From Microbacterium trichothecenolyticum (GTDB lineage: Bacteria; Actinomycetota; Actinomycetes; Actinomycetales; Microbacteriaceae): DNA of 64,000 nt. The DNA lies in assembly GCF_000956465.1 (NCBI RefSeq), contig NZ_JYJA01000021.1:1-64000 (forward strand), written 5' to 3'. The stretch's first letter is position 1; every line of letters starts with the position of its first letter. This document shows positions 8,071 through 17,589 of this stretch, one piece after another. Made by a program: the position numbers and the translations under genes. The notes beneath the pieces were generated by a model, which saw nothing but the letters and a program-made list of their open reading frames with translations, had not been told where the DNA came from and made no database searches.

Positions 8071-11000
8071 ATGGAGGTGCGCGTACTCGGTGCACTTGCA
8101 CTCGACGACGGCCGGATCCCGCTGGCTCGGCGGGAACGCGCGGTTCTCAGCGCGCTGACGGTGCAGCCGGGCATCTCCCTCTCCGCCGGAGCGCTGGCCG
8201 CTGCGCTGTGGGGCGACGAGCTCCCCGCCTCGTGGACGAAGGTGATCCAGGGATGCGTGATGCGACTACGTCGACTGATCGCGCCCGCCCAGATCGAGAC
8301 CACGCCGCACGGGTATCGGCTGTTGCCGGACCACGTGGAGATCGACGCCGACCTCTTCGCGAGCCTCGTCCAGCGAGGAAGCGACCAACTCGAACTCGGC
8401 GAACCCGAACGCGCCGCGCATACGTTGTCGGAGGCGCTGGCGCTGTGGCGGGGTGAGGCCTATGCCGAGCTGGTCGACTGGCAGCCGGCTCGGATCGCCG
8501 CCGGTCGCTTGGAAGAGTTGCGGCTGTCGGCCGAGGAGCTGCTGCTCGACGCACGGCTGCAGGCCGGCGAGGTGCCGGAGGTGGCGGCCTCGGCACGCGC
8601 GCGTGTCGCGGAGGCGCCGCTCCGCGAGAGGCGCTGGGTGGTGCTCGCCGCGGCGCAATACCGCCAGGGCCGGCAGGCTGACGCTCTCGCCACGGTACGC
8701 AGCGCGCGATCGCTGCTCGCCGCAGAGTTGGGGCTGGATCCCTGCGTCGAGCTGGCCGAACTGGAGAAGGCGATACTGCGCCAAGACCCCGACCTCCTCT
8801 CCGACCGCGTGTTCCGGGCGGCGTCGGCCGAGTGTCCGTACTTCGGCCTTCCGCCGGCCGACGTGCAAGACGCGGACCGGTACTTCGGTCGTGAGCAGGA
8901 GCTGGCCGAGGCCCTGCGGATGCTCGAGGAGCACGGCGTGCTCCTCGTCGCCGGAGCATCGGGAGTGGGCAAATCGTCGTTCGTGAGGGCCGGGATCGCT
9001 GCGCAGCTGCGCGCGGGCGGTGCCGAGGTGGCCATCATCACGCCCGGGGAGCATCCGGTCGAGGCTTTGAGAGGCGCCGACCTCGAGGGCGCAGCATCCG
9101 TCCTCATCGTTGATCAGGGCGAGCAGGCCTTCGCCGCAGACGAGCCCGGCGAGTCCCGCGAGTTCTTCTCAGCCCTGTCTCAGCTGGTCTTCCGCGACAC
9201 GCTCGTCCTCGCGCTGCGAGCCGATCGGCTCGGAGACCTGGCCGAGCAGGAGGGCTTCACGCAGATCATCCGGTCACGGATGCTGATGCTCACCTCGCTC
9301 GGATCAGACGGTCTGCGGGCGATCATCGAGAAGCCCGCGGAGCAGGCGGGGCTCATGCTGGAGCCGGGCCTCACTGCAGTCCTGGTCCGCGACGCCGACG
9401 GCCGATCGCTCCCACTGCTGTCCCACGCGCTGCGCCAGGTGTGGTCCCGTCGCGAGGGCCGCGTCATGACCGTCGACGGATACCGCGCTTCTGGGGAGAT
9501 CGACGGCGCCGTCGCGCAGACGGCCGAAGAGGTGTACGCGGAGCTGCCGGAGGAGCAAAGACGACTGCTGCGCGACATCCTGCTGCGCCTCGTCGACGCC
9601 GCAGATGGCGTCGCCAACGGCCGTCGCGTCGAACGCGCGCTGGTTGCGATCGATGACGCCCACGCGAGGGTCATCGACCGACTGGTCGACGCCCGCCTGC
9701 TGACGACGGACGAAGAGTCGGTGCAGCTCTCGCACGAAGCACTGGCTCGGGAGTGGCCGCGCCTGACGGAGTGGCTCGCCGGCGATGTGGAGGGCCAGCG
9801 GATCATGCGCCACCTCGCTTCCGCGGCCATCGCCTGGGATGCCATGGGGCGACCGGACAGTGAGCTCTATCGAGGCAGCCGACTGCTGACGGTCCAGCAG
9901 TGGCAGGATGCCGCGTCTCCATCACTCACCATGCTCGAGCGCGAGTTCCTGGCGATGTCGGGGGAGCATGAGAAGGCGGAGCTGGCGGCCGCGCAGACTC
10001 AACTCCGCCGCGAGCGTCGGATGGTCAGGCGGCTCACCTGGGTGTCGGCGGGGGCCGCCGGCTTGGCGATCATCGCGGTGGCGGCGAGCGTGTTCGCCGG
10101 GATCCAGGCGAACATCGCAGGCGAGGCCGCGATCGCCACCACGGCCCGCAGAGTAGCCGAGGTTGCGATCGACGAGCCGAACCTCGATCGAGCCTTGCTG
10201 CTCGCCGCCCAGGCCATCCACCTGGACGACAGTCCGGAAGCGAGGGTCAGCCTCATGGAGGTCTTCGCGCGGGCGCCCCGGGCCACGTCGGTGACGCACA
10301 CCGAGCCCAAGGACCGGACGGGCGACTTCCCTGGGCCGGAACTCGTCAACGAGTACTCGCCGGACGGCGCCCTGCTCGCCATCCCCGCTCCTCTCCAGTC
10401 GGAGGATGCCTCGTGGGGGACGATCAAGCTCTGGAGGACGAGCGCGCCGGAAGACACCAGTCCCACGACGCTGTGGCTGAAGGTCAGGGGCGATGACCCG
10501 ATGACCGGCTTCGCGAAGCGGATCGTCCTGAGATTCTCGGCCGACGGCTCCCGCCTCTACGCGAGCGGAAACGGGCCGATCACCGTGTTCGACACGGCGA
10601 CGGGAGCGCAGCTGGATGAGATCCGGGCAAACGGGCTGCTCGCCGTCAGCGCCGATGAGCGCCGCCTGGCGATCGGAGCCGACGGGGTGGGGGTGCGCAT
10701 CGTGGATCCCGCGGGGACCACCGCGCCGGTCGTCATCCCGCTGCCCCGCGCTGCGGTGGCGGCAGAGTTCAGTCCGGACGGGTCCCAGCTCGCGGTGGCC
10801 GACACCGCGGGAAGCATCGCACTGGCGAGCATCGACACCGCCGACGTCACCGAGATTCTCGGCGGACACCAGGGTTCTGTCGCGGAGATCGGGTACCGGA
10901 CGGATGAGGAACTGGTGACCATCGCGAGCGTCGGCGAGGTGATCACGTGGGACCTGGGCGACTGGCCCGCGGAGTACCGCGACGTCGTATCCAACGTGAC

Positions 11001-11178
11001 CGGGCAGACCGAGCGCGCTGTTCGGCTGGAACAGCCCGATGGGCGCATACGGAGCGTGACTGCCGATCCGGCGGTCTGGCTGAAACGCGCGTGCGAGGTC
11101 GCCGGGCGGACGCTCACCGAGCGGGAGTGGCAGGAGTACATCGGCGGGATCCCTTACGACCCCGCATGCCGGGGTTGA
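8071..11178 (+). CDS. Membrane-spanning SARP/BTAD-nSTAND1-propeller transcriptional regulator
   Basis: 1035 residues. Domains in order: winged-helix DNA-binding OmpR/SARP domain (about 1-90), BTAD helical repeats (95-240), nSTAND1 NTPase (about 255-650) with sequence CPYFGLPPADVQDADRYFGRE, Walker A GASGVGKSS 295-303 and Walker B LIVDQGEQ 345-352, one transmembrane helix (about 655-678), then a beta-propeller-like region to the end. The topology puts DNA binding and ATPase in the cytoplasm and the propeller outside, so one polypeptide could pass an extracellular signal to a promoter. The start is the ATG at 8071, 6 nt after CACAGT at 8059-8064; a longer ORF has no coding character. Known SARP/AfsR-type proteins often control secondary metabolism. 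The divergent neighbour at 7414 is a likely target or partner. Confidence 0.88.
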   Translation: MEVRVLGALALDDGRIPLARRERAVLSALTVQPGISLSAGALAAALWGDELPASWTKVIQGCVMRLRRLIAPAQIETTPHGYRLLPDHVEIDADLFASLVQRGSDQLELGEPERAAHTLSEALALWRGEAYAELVDWQPARIAAGRLEELRLSAEELLLDARLQAGEVPEVAASARARVAEAPLRERRWVVLAAAQYRQGRQADALATVRSARSLLAAELGLDPCVELAELEKAILRQDPDLLSDRVFRAASAECPYFGLPPADVQDADRYFGREQELAEALRMLEEHGVLLVAGASGVGKSSFVRAGIAAQLRAGGAEVAIITPGEHPVEALRGADLEGAASVLIVDQGEQAFAADEPGESREFFSALSQLVFRDTLVLALRADRLGDLAEQEGFTQIIRSRMLMLTSLGSDGLRAIIEKPAEQAGLMLEPGLTAVLVRDADGRSLPLLSHALRQVWSRREGRVMTVDGYRASGEIDGAVAQTAEEVYAELPEEQRRLLRDILLRLVDAADGVANGRRVERALVAIDDAHARVIDRLVDARLLTTDEESVQLSHEALAREWPRLTEWLAGDVEGQRIMRHLASAAIAWDAMGRPDSELYRGSRLLTVQQWQDAASPSLTMLEREFLAMSGEHEKAELAAAQTQLRRERRMVRRLTWVSAGAAGLAIIAVAASVFAGIQANIAGEAAIATTARRVAEVAIDEPNLDRALLLAAQAIHLDDSPEARVSLMEVFARAPRATSVTHTEPKDRTGDFPGPELVNEYSPDGALLAIPAPLQSEDASWGTIKLWRTSAPEDTSPTTLWLKVRGDDPMTGFAKRIVLRFSADGSRLYASGNGPITVFDTATGAQLDEIRANGLLAVSADERRLAIGADGVGVRIVDPAGTTAPVVIPLPRAAVAAEFSPDGSQLAVADTAGSIALASIDTADVTEILGGHQGSVAEIGYRTDEELVTIASVGEVITWDLGDWPAEYRDVVSNVTGQTERAVRLEQPDGRIRSVTADPAVWLKRACEVAGRTLTEREWQEYIGGIPYDPACRG

Positions 11179-11324
11179 CCGCGCGTCCCGTCGTCGAGCT
11201 CGAGCGTTCCGATCCCATCACCGCGCGTGTCGCGATCCCGAGCCGCCATGAAGCCGAAAGCGGTCCCGCGCGGTCAGCGCAGGCACCTCTGGCCGCTGTC
11301 GTGTGACCACGGTAGAACGGGTTC

Positions 11325-12998
11325 ATGGGATCCCCGCTGGTGTTGGGGCCGATGCTGCGCTACGTCGATGAGACGTCGGCGAGCATCTGGGTGGAGACGC
11401 GAGCCGATTGCCTGGTGCGTGTCCACGCCGGGGGGCGATCGTGGCAGGCCCGCAGCTTCGCCGTGCACGGCCACCATTTCGCCCTCGTCGAAGTCGACCG
11501 GCTCGAGCCCGGCACCGTCTCGCCCTACCGGATCGAGATCGACGGGGTCTCGGTCTGGCCGGACCCGCGCTCCGAGTACCCGGCATCGGTGATCGCCACG
11601 CGTGCGCCCGGGCGACCGTCGCGGATCGCCTACGGATCGTGCCGCACCAGTGTGCCCCACGACCGGTCAGGCAACCGAACGCATGGCGTCGACTCGTTGC
11701 GCGCTTTCGCCCTCGCGGTGGCCGATGGCCGCGAGGTGCGACCCGATCTGCTGCTGTTCCTCGGCGATCAGGTATACGCCGACTCGACCACGAAGCAGAT
11801 GCAGGAATTCATCCGAAGCCGCCGCGACATTCATGAGGAACCGGGCAAGGAGCTCAAGGACTTCGAAGAGTACGCCCACCTCTATCAACTGGCATGGTCG
11901 GATGACGCGAATCGGTGGCTGCTCTCGTGCGTGCCGAGCGCGATGATCTTCGATGACCATGACATCCGCGATGACTGGAACGCCTCGCTCGACTGGAAGA
12001 GGAAGATGGAAGCCACCAACTGGTGGCACGAGCGCATCGTCGCCGGCTTGGCGTCGTACTGGGTGTACCAGCACCTCGGCAACTTGTCTCCCCGGGAACG
12101 TGCCGCGGACGAGATGTGGCAGCGGGTCATCGGGCGGCGTCACGATGCCCCTTATCCCGACCTGAGCGCCGCGCTCGACGAGTTCGCCGACCGGTGCGAC
12201 AAGGACCCCGACAGCTACCGCTGGAGTTACTCCCGAGACTTCGATGGAACGCGGCTGATCGTCCTGGATTCACGCGTCTCGAGAGATCTCACTCCGTCGG
12301 CTCGGGGACTGCTCAACGGTCAAGAGCTCGCGTGGTTCGACCGCCGGATGCAGGGCGGATTCCGCCACGTCCTGGTCGCCACCTCGCTCCCCTTCCTTCT
12401 GCCGCTGGGCTTGCACCATGTGGAGGCTTGGGATGAGGCGATCGCGCAGGGCGCATGGGGTCGACCGGCCGCGTGGGTCGGGGAACAGCTGCGGCAGAGA
12501 TTCGACCTGGAGCACTGGGCGGCGTTCCAGAACAGCTTCCAGGCGGTTGCCGGGATTGCGACGGAGTTGGCCGACGGCAACCGCGGCCCGTCGCCGCTGA
12601 CGGTGACCTTCTTATCCGGCGACGTGCACTACTCGTATCTGGCCGAGGTAGAGCGTCCGAACGGCAGCCGCATCTTGCAGGCAGTCTGCTCGCCTGTTCG
12701 CAATCCCTTGCCTCGCTTCCTGCGTTGGTTCTCCGTGGTGATGTCGTACGGCGCAGCGACGCCGCTGGGCGCCGCAGCCGCGCATTCCGCAAAGGTTCCC
12801 GACCCGCCCTTCCGTTGGAAGACGGTCGAGGGTCCGTGGTTCGACAACAACCTCGCGCTGCTGCAGGACGGACCCGATGGGCTCACGATGACATGGCACA
12901 CCGGGGTGGTCGAGGACGGAGACGAACGGCATCCTCGTCTCGAAGAGGTGGCGGCGATCACGGTGCCGGCGAAGAGAGATTCCGAAGCTTCGTCCTGA
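11325..12998 (+). CDS. PhoD-like phosphatase / alkaline phosphatase D family protein
   Basis: 557 residues. A beta N-terminal domain (about 1-95) is followed by a metallophosphoesterase fold with metal-binding motifs GDQVYAD 147-153, DDHDIRDDWN (about 210-219) and GDVHYSY (about 430). No signal peptide or Tat motif is present, unlike secreted PhoD enzymes, so it probably acts inside the cell on phosphate mono- or diesters. TAGAAC at 11313-11318 is 6 nt before the ATG, suggesting a leaderless transcript. No phosphate-regulation site was recognised. Confidence 0.85.
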   Translation: MGSPLVLGPMLRYVDETSASIWVETRADCLVRVHAGGRSWQARSFAVHGHHFALVEVDRLEPGTVSPYRIEIDGVSVWPDPRSEYPASVIATRAPGRPSRIAYGSCRTSVPHDRSGNRTHGVDSLRAFALAVADGREVRPDLLLFLGDQVYADSTTKQMQEFIRSRRDIHEEPGKELKDFEEYAHLYQLAWSDDANRWLLSCVPSAMIFDDHDIRDDWNASLDWKRKMEATNWWHERIVAGLASYWVYQHLGNLSPRERAADEMWQRVIGRRHDAPYPDLSAALDEFADRCDKDPDSYRWSYSRDFDGTRLIVLDSRVSRDLTPSARGLLNGQELAWFDRRMQGGFRHVLVATSLPFLLPLGLHHVEAWDEAIAQGAWGRPAAWVGEQLRQRFDLEHWAAFQNSFQAVAGIATELADGNRGPSPLTVTFLSGDVHYSYLAEVERPNGSRILQAVCSPVRNPLPRFLRWFSVVMSYGAATPLGAAAAHSAKVPDPPFRWKTVEGPWFDNNLALLQDGPDGLTMTWHTGVVEDGDERHPRLEEVAAITVPAKRDSEASS

Positions 12999-13274
12999 GC
13001 GGCTGCGGATCTGTTCGAGTCAGGCGTGCGTGGGGCTCGAACTCGTCGACCCTCCGCGAGAACCGCTGGGGAGCGCGGAAAAGCCGGCACTCGCCTCTTG
13101 AGAGTGCCAGTTCAGCTTCCTATCCTTGAAGTGACCACATTCCGGCGGGAGTGCTCGCGTTCGCACGTCCGGGGTTCTGGGAGTCCGTCCTGCGGGCTGT
13201 CGCACGGTGACGTGCGTGCTGCGGACGTGACGGGCGGGCGCTTTCTGCTGGTTGATCCAGATCGGAGGCGAACA

Positions 13275-13577
13275 ATGTCAACTGAACCGAACCCTCGATT
13301 CGAACTGCGCAGGGTCACCTCTATCAAGTGGCTGATCGAGGACCTCTCTCTGCCCGAGAGCCACCCTGAACGTGTCGTGGCACACGTCTATGAGGTCGAC
13401 GACCTGGAATACGACGTCGTGTGGCTGCGCGACCTCGGGCTCGCGGAACACTTCATGTGCCCGTCCGACGTCCTCGACGCGGTCATCGACAGGGTCACCG
13501 CCCCGCGACTGCCCGCTGCGCGACGCCCGATTCCGATCCCGCACCTGCCGCCGATCCGGGAGCGCATCCTCGCCTGA
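13275..13577 (+). CDS. Hypothetical 100-aa protein
   Basis: Starts at an ATG behind GGAGGCG; the longer upstream frame lacks coding features. The protein is acidic and soluble with a phrase ERVVAHVYEVDDLEYDVVWL, a conserved-looking beta strand pair, and a basic Pro-rich tail. No family recognised. It converges on and abuts the truncated reductase gene on the other strand. Confidence 0.6.
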   Translation: MSTEPNPRFELRRVTSIKWLIEDLSLPESHPERVVAHVYEVDDLEYDVVWLRDLGLAEHFMCPSDVLDAVIDRVTAPRLPAARRPIPIPHLPPIRERILA

Positions 13578-13849
13578 GGGAAGCCGCCCCTCCCTCCGGT
13601 AACGGGGAGGTCGACTTGTACGTCGTGCTTCAGGTGGAACGTGAACCCGGGGTTCCTGAGCAGGTTCGCGTACCACGACCGGGCTCCGGGCGTGCCGGTG
13701 ATGTACACGTCGCCGTCGATGCTGTGGAACCAGATCTCGATGCGGTGCGGCCGGCCGGAGCGGGCGCCGCGGGTGGTGATATCGACGGTGCGCTGCTCGA
13801 GGGTCGATGCCTCGGTGAGGGCGAGGGCGTCGGTGATCGCGGCATCCAT
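13388..13849 (-). pseudogene. Truncated nitroreductase/deazaflavin-dependent oxidoreductase-like gene
   Basis: ATG at 13849 follows GGAGGAGCGACAG. The first about 80 residues (RTVDITTRGARSGRPHRIEIW, ITGTPGARSWYANLLRNPGF, FHLKHDVQVDLP) match the N-terminal half of the F420-dependent/pyridoxamine-oxidase-like family. Similarity stops near 13605; the remaining frame to 13388 is the mirror of the opposite gene and looks random. The C-terminal half with the rest of the cofactor pocket is gone. It sits 22 bp after the aminotransferase as the last gene of that operon. Confidence 0.6.
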
Positions 13850-13871
13850 CTGTCGCTCCTCCGACGAGTCG

Positions 13872-15077
13872 TCAGCCGCGCTGCCGCCGCAGCGCGCGAC
13901 CGAGCCGGGCGGCCGCCTCGGTGAGGAGGTCCTCGCCGGTGTCGCCGAAGGCGAGCCGCAGGTGGCGCGCGGCATCCGTTCCTGGTCCGGAGGGGAAGAA
14001 CGAGCCGCGCTGGTACTCGACGCCCTCGGCGCTCGCGTCGTCGGCCAGCCGGTCGGGGTCGACGTCCGCGTCACGCAGGCGCGGCCAGAGGAAGAGGCCG
14101 CCTTCCGGGACTACGACGTCGAATGCTCCGGGCGCTTCGCGCTCGATCGCCTCGGCCAGCGTGCGTGCACGCGACGCGTAGAGCGCTCGCGCCCGGTCGA
14201 GGGTCGCGTCGAACAGCCCCCGGTCCTGGGTCAGCAGGTCGGCGACGACGGCCTGCACGAAGGTCGACGAATGCGAGTCCTGGCGGCTGCGCAGCGCGAT
14301 GACGTCCGGCACGAGCCGCTCGGGCAGCACGAGCCAGCCCAGGCGCAATCCGGGGCCGAGCGTCTTGGTGAAGGTGTTGACGTGGATCACGTGCTCGGAG
14401 TGGTTGAACGGCTCCTCGTCGGGCCCGGGACCGGCGAACCGCAGCTCGCGGTAGGGGTTGTCGGCGAAGATGACGAACCCGTAGTGCTCGGCGAGCCGCA
14501 CGAGCTCGCGCCGACCCTCGAGCGAGAGGGATCCCTGCGTCGGGTTGTGGAAGTCCGGGACGGTGTACAGCGCGGCCGGACGCGCGCCGTCCCGCAGAAG
14601 CGCGCCGAACTCGTCGACGTCGAGACCGTGGGCGCCCACCCGTACGGGAAGGGTGTGCGCCGCCGAGAGCTCGAGACCGCGGAGGAAGAGCGGGAAGATC
14701 GGGTTGTCGACGGCGACGAGATCGCCGCGTTCGACGGTCGTCTGGATGGCGAGCGCGAGCCCGTGGAACCCGCCGTTCGTCACCACGATGCGAGAGACCG
14801 GCACGCCTTCACGCGCCGCGATCCACTCCCGCAGCGCAGGGATGCCCTCGGTGCGCGAGTACTGCAGCGCCGGCAGGCCGGGCTGCGCGAGCACCCGGGC
14901 GGTCGCCTCGGCGAGTTCGCCCGCGGGAAGCACGGAGGGATCGGGGATGCCGCCGAGCAGTTCGATCGCGTCGGCTCGGCGTTCTCGCAGCGTCTGGTCG
15001 CCGAAGCCCTTCGGAACCGTGAACGCTGACACCAGGGCGGTGCGTCGGTCGAGGGCGGGCAGGGTGTCGAGGCTCAT
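13872..15077 (-). CDS. PLP-dependent aminotransferase, class I/II (MocR/2-aminoadipate type)
   Basis: 401 residues. The ATG at 15077 is chosen because GGAG lies 6 nt upstream; an ATG four codons earlier overlaps that site. The fold-type I core is clear: YSRTEGIPALREWIAAREGV substrate-side segment, VPDFHNPTQGSLS, D206NPY, and the PLP lysine K238 in TFTKTLGPGLRLGW. It interconverts amino acids and 2-oxo acids. In this operon it would follow the 2-hydroxy-acid oxidase, giving a route hydroxy acid to oxo acid to amino acid; that pathway is inference. 15 bp from the ABC ATPase gene. Confidence 0.88.
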   Translation of the reverse strand: MSLDTLPALDRRTALVSAFTVPKGFGDQTLRERRADAIELLGGIPDPSVLPAGELAEATARVLAQPGLPALQYSRTEGIPALREWIAAREGVPVSRIVVTNGGFHGLALAIQTTVERGDLVAVDNPIFPLFLRGLELSAAHTLPVRVGAHGLDVDEFGALLRDGARPAALYTVPDFHNPTQGSLSLEGRRELVRLAEHYGFVIFADNPYRELRFAGPGPDEEPFNHSEHVIHVNTFTKTLGPGLRLGWLVLPERLVPDVIALRSRQDSHSSTFVQAVVADLLTQDRGLFDATLDRARALYASRARTLAEAIEREAPGAFDVVVPEGGLFLWPRLRDADVDPDRLADDASAEGVEYQRGSFFPSGPGTDAARHLRLAFGDTGEDLLTEAAARLGRALRRQRG

Positions 15078-15092
15078 CGAGGACTCCAATTC

Positions 15093-16721
15093 TCAGGCGG
15101 TGCGGGCGAGTTCGGTGGGGATGCGGGATCCGGGGCGCGGGATCGCCGACAGCAGGGTCTTCGTGTAGTCGTCCTGCGGGTCGGCGAACACCCGCTCGAC
15201 GGGTCCGCTCTCGACGACCTTGCCGTTGCGCAGCACGGAGACGGAGTCGGCGACCTGCCGGACGAGCGCGAGGTCGTGCGAGACGAACAGGTAGGTGAGG
15301 CCGCGCTCGGCCTGAAGCGTCAGGAGCACCTCGACGATGTCGGCCTGCACGCTCACGTCGAGGGCACTGGTGGGCTCGTCGAGCACGATGACGTCGGGCT
15401 CGAGCACCAGCGCTCGCGCGATGGCGACGCGCTGCCGCTGACCGCCCGACAGTTCGGCGGCCCGACGGCGGGCGTGTGCGGGCGTGAGCCCGACGGCGGC
15501 GAGCGTCTCGGCCACGCGGGCCGCGCGCTCGCGGCGCGCGCCGACCCGGTACCGCTCGAGCGGCTCGCGCACGATGGCGCCGACGCGCCACGACGGGTCG
15601 AGGGAGGTGAACGGGTTCTGGTACACCAGCTGCAGATGACGACGGATGCTGCGCACCGCGTCCGCGCTGCGCCCCACGACGGACTCGCCGTCGACGAGGA
15701 GAATGCCGGCATCCGGATGCTCGAGGCCCAGGAGCGTTCGCAGCGCCGTCGTCTTGCCCGAGCCCGACTCGCCCACGAGGGCGTGGGTCGTGCCCGCGGG
15801 CACGGAGAACGACACATCGTCGAGCGCCTTCACCGCGCCGCCGTCGGCCGAGAAGGTCTTCGTGAGACCCGACACCTCGATCCGCAGCGGCGCACCCACG
15901 ACGGGCGGCCGGTCCGCGCGCAGTGCGGCGTAGCGCTCGGGGTTCAGTGCCGGCGCGTCCGCCTGCAGTCGAACCGTGTAGTCCGATCCAGGCTGGGCGA
16001 ACACGTCACCGGTGGCCCCGGCATCCTGTACCCGTCCGTCCTTGAGGACCACGATGCGGTCGGTGCGCTCCCCGGCGATGGCGAGGTCGTGCGTGATGAG
16101 CAGCAGTCCGATGCCGCGTTCGGTCTGCAGCTGGGTCAGAACATCGAGGATGCGCTTCTGGATGGTGACGTCGAGCGCGCTCGTGGGCTCGTCGGCGACG
16201 ATGAGCGCGGGTGCCGGAATCAGTGCCAGGCCGATGAGCACCCTCTGCAGCATGCCGCCCGACAGCTGGTGCGGGTAGGAGTCGTACGCACGGTGCGGGT
16301 CGGAGAGCCCGACCTTCTCAAACGTGTCGAGGATGAGCAGCCGTCGGGCCTTCGCGTCGCGCGGCTCGAAGAGCGCTGCGGCCTCGTGGGCCTGCGCGCC
16401 GATGCGACGGACGGGGTTGAGCGCGTTCGCCGGATCCTGGGGGACGAAGCCGATCTGGCGGCCCCGGAGCGGACGGAACCGCCGCTCCGGCAGCGACAGG
16501 GTCTCGGTGCCCTGGAACTCCACGCTTCCCCGCGCCCGAGCGCCCTCGGGCAGCAGGCGCAGGATCGACCGGGCGATCGTGGACTTGCCCGATCCGGACT
16601 CGCCGATGAGCGCGAGGCTCTCGCCGCGGGCGAGGCTGAAGCCCGCGTCGAAGACGACCGGGGTCGATCCGTACCAGACCGACAGGCCGTCGACGCGGAG
16701 GAGGTCGTGGGAGGGGGTCAT
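15093..16721 (-). CDS. Peptide-type ABC transporter, fused double ATP-binding protein (DppD-DppF type)
   Basis: 542 residues from the ATG at 16721 (AAGGAT upstream). Two complete ABC domains lie in tandem: first Walker A GESGSGKST near residue 36, signature LSGGMLQR and Walker B LIVADEPTSALD; second GESGSGKTT, LSGGQRQR and VIVLDEPTSALD. It energises the two permeases encoded just upstream for import of oligopeptides or similar solutes (PepT/Dpp family). Separate ATPases are the rule in many bacteria; the single-chain form is common in actinobacteria. Confidence 0.92.
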   Translation of the reverse strand: MTPSHDLLRVDGLSVWYGSTPVVFDAGFSLARGESLALIGESGSGKSTIARSILRLLPEGARARGSVEFQGTETLSLPERRFRPLRGRQIGFVPQDPANALNPVRRIGAQAHEAAALFEPRDAKARRLLILDTFEKVGLSDPHRAYDSYPHQLSGGMLQRVLIGLALIPAPALIVADEPTSALDVTIQKRILDVLTQLQTERGIGLLLITHDLAIAGERTDRIVVLKDGRVQDAGATGDVFAQPGSDYTVRLQADAPALNPERYAALRADRPPVVGAPLRIEVSGLTKTFSADGGAVKALDDVSFSVPAGTTHALVGESGSGKTTALRTLLGLEHPDAGILLVDGESVVGRSADAVRSIRRHLQLVYQNPFTSLDPSWRVGAIVREPLERYRVGARRERAARVAETLAAVGLTPAHARRRAAELSGGQRQRVAIARALVLEPDVIVLDEPTSALDVSVQADIVEVLLTLQAERGLTYLFVSHDLALVRQVADSVSVLRNGKVVESGPVERVFADPQDDYTKTLLSAIPRPGSRIPTELARTA

Positions 16722-16743
16722 GAGCGATCCTTCTGTCTGCCGG

Positions 16744-17589
16744 TCAGGAGGTCTTGCGCAGCCAGCGGCTGATGCGGTTGATGGAGAGCACCGTCGCGAC
16801 GGTGACGAGCGCCGGGTAGAGCACGAGCCACGGAGCGCGTGGGTAGTCCTTGCCCGACGAGATGAGCAGGCCCCAGTCCGAAGCCGGCGGCGGGTCGCCG
16901 TAACCCAGGAAGGCGAGCCCCGCGATGACGAGGATCGACAGGCCGAACTGCAGCACCGCGAGGGTAAGCACCGAGCGCGAGGCGTTGGGCAGCACATGGC
17001 GGAAGAGGATGTGACCGCGCGAGCCGCCCTGGAGAGCGGATGCCTCGACGAAGACCGCGCGCCTGGTCTTGATGACCTCCGACCTCATGACGCGGGCGAA
17101 CACCGCGACGGCCGAGACGCCGGTCGCGATCGCGGCGTTGATGGTCTGGAAGCCGAGCGCGCTCACGATGACGACCGCGAGGAGGAAGCTGGGGATGGCG
17201 AGCAGCACGTCCACGACGCGCGCGAGCGCGACATCCGTCCACCCTGCGAAGAAGCCGGCCACCAGGCCGATCGCACCCCCGACGACGACCCCGATCCCGA
17301 CGGCCACGAGCGCGCTCAGCACCGACGACTGGGTGCCGAACACCACGCGCGCGAACTGGTCGCGGCCGAGCTGGTCGGTGCCGAACAGGTGCTCGAGGCT
17401 CGGCGGCAGGAACTTGTCGGCCGGAACGCCGACCGCGGGATCGTAGGACGTGAACAGCGTGGGGATGCTCGCCCAGGCGAGCACGACGGCGAGGGCGATG
17501 AACGATGCGACGACGGTCGGCGGCACGACCGCGGCGAAGGCGCGGCCGGCCGTGACAGGGCGTCGGATCGTGAGGGCTGCGCCGGTCAT
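16744..17589 (-). CDS. Peptide-type ABC transporter permease (DppC-like)
   Basis: 281 residues with about six membrane segments. FGTDQLGRDQFARVVFG and the cytoplasmic EAA loop (EASALQGGSRGHILFRHVLPN) are typical of DppC/OppC proteins. Its ATG overlaps the stop of the preceding permease gene (ATGA), so the two are translationally coupled. It forms a heterodimeric channel with the 17586 product. Confidence 0.92.
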   Translation of the reverse strand: MTGAALTIRRPVTAGRAFAAVVPPTVVASFIALAVVLAWASIPTLFTSYDPAVGVPADKFLPPSLEHLFGTDQLGRDQFARVVFGTQSSVLSALVAVGIGVVVGGAIGLVAGFFAGWTDVALARVVDVLLAIPSFLLAVVIVSALGFQTINAAIATGVSAVAVFARVMRSEVIKTRRAVFVEASALQGGSRGHILFRHVLPNASRSVLTLAVLQFGLSILVIAGLAFLGYGDPPPASDWGLLISSGKDYPRAPWLVLYPALVTVATVLSINRISRWLRKTS

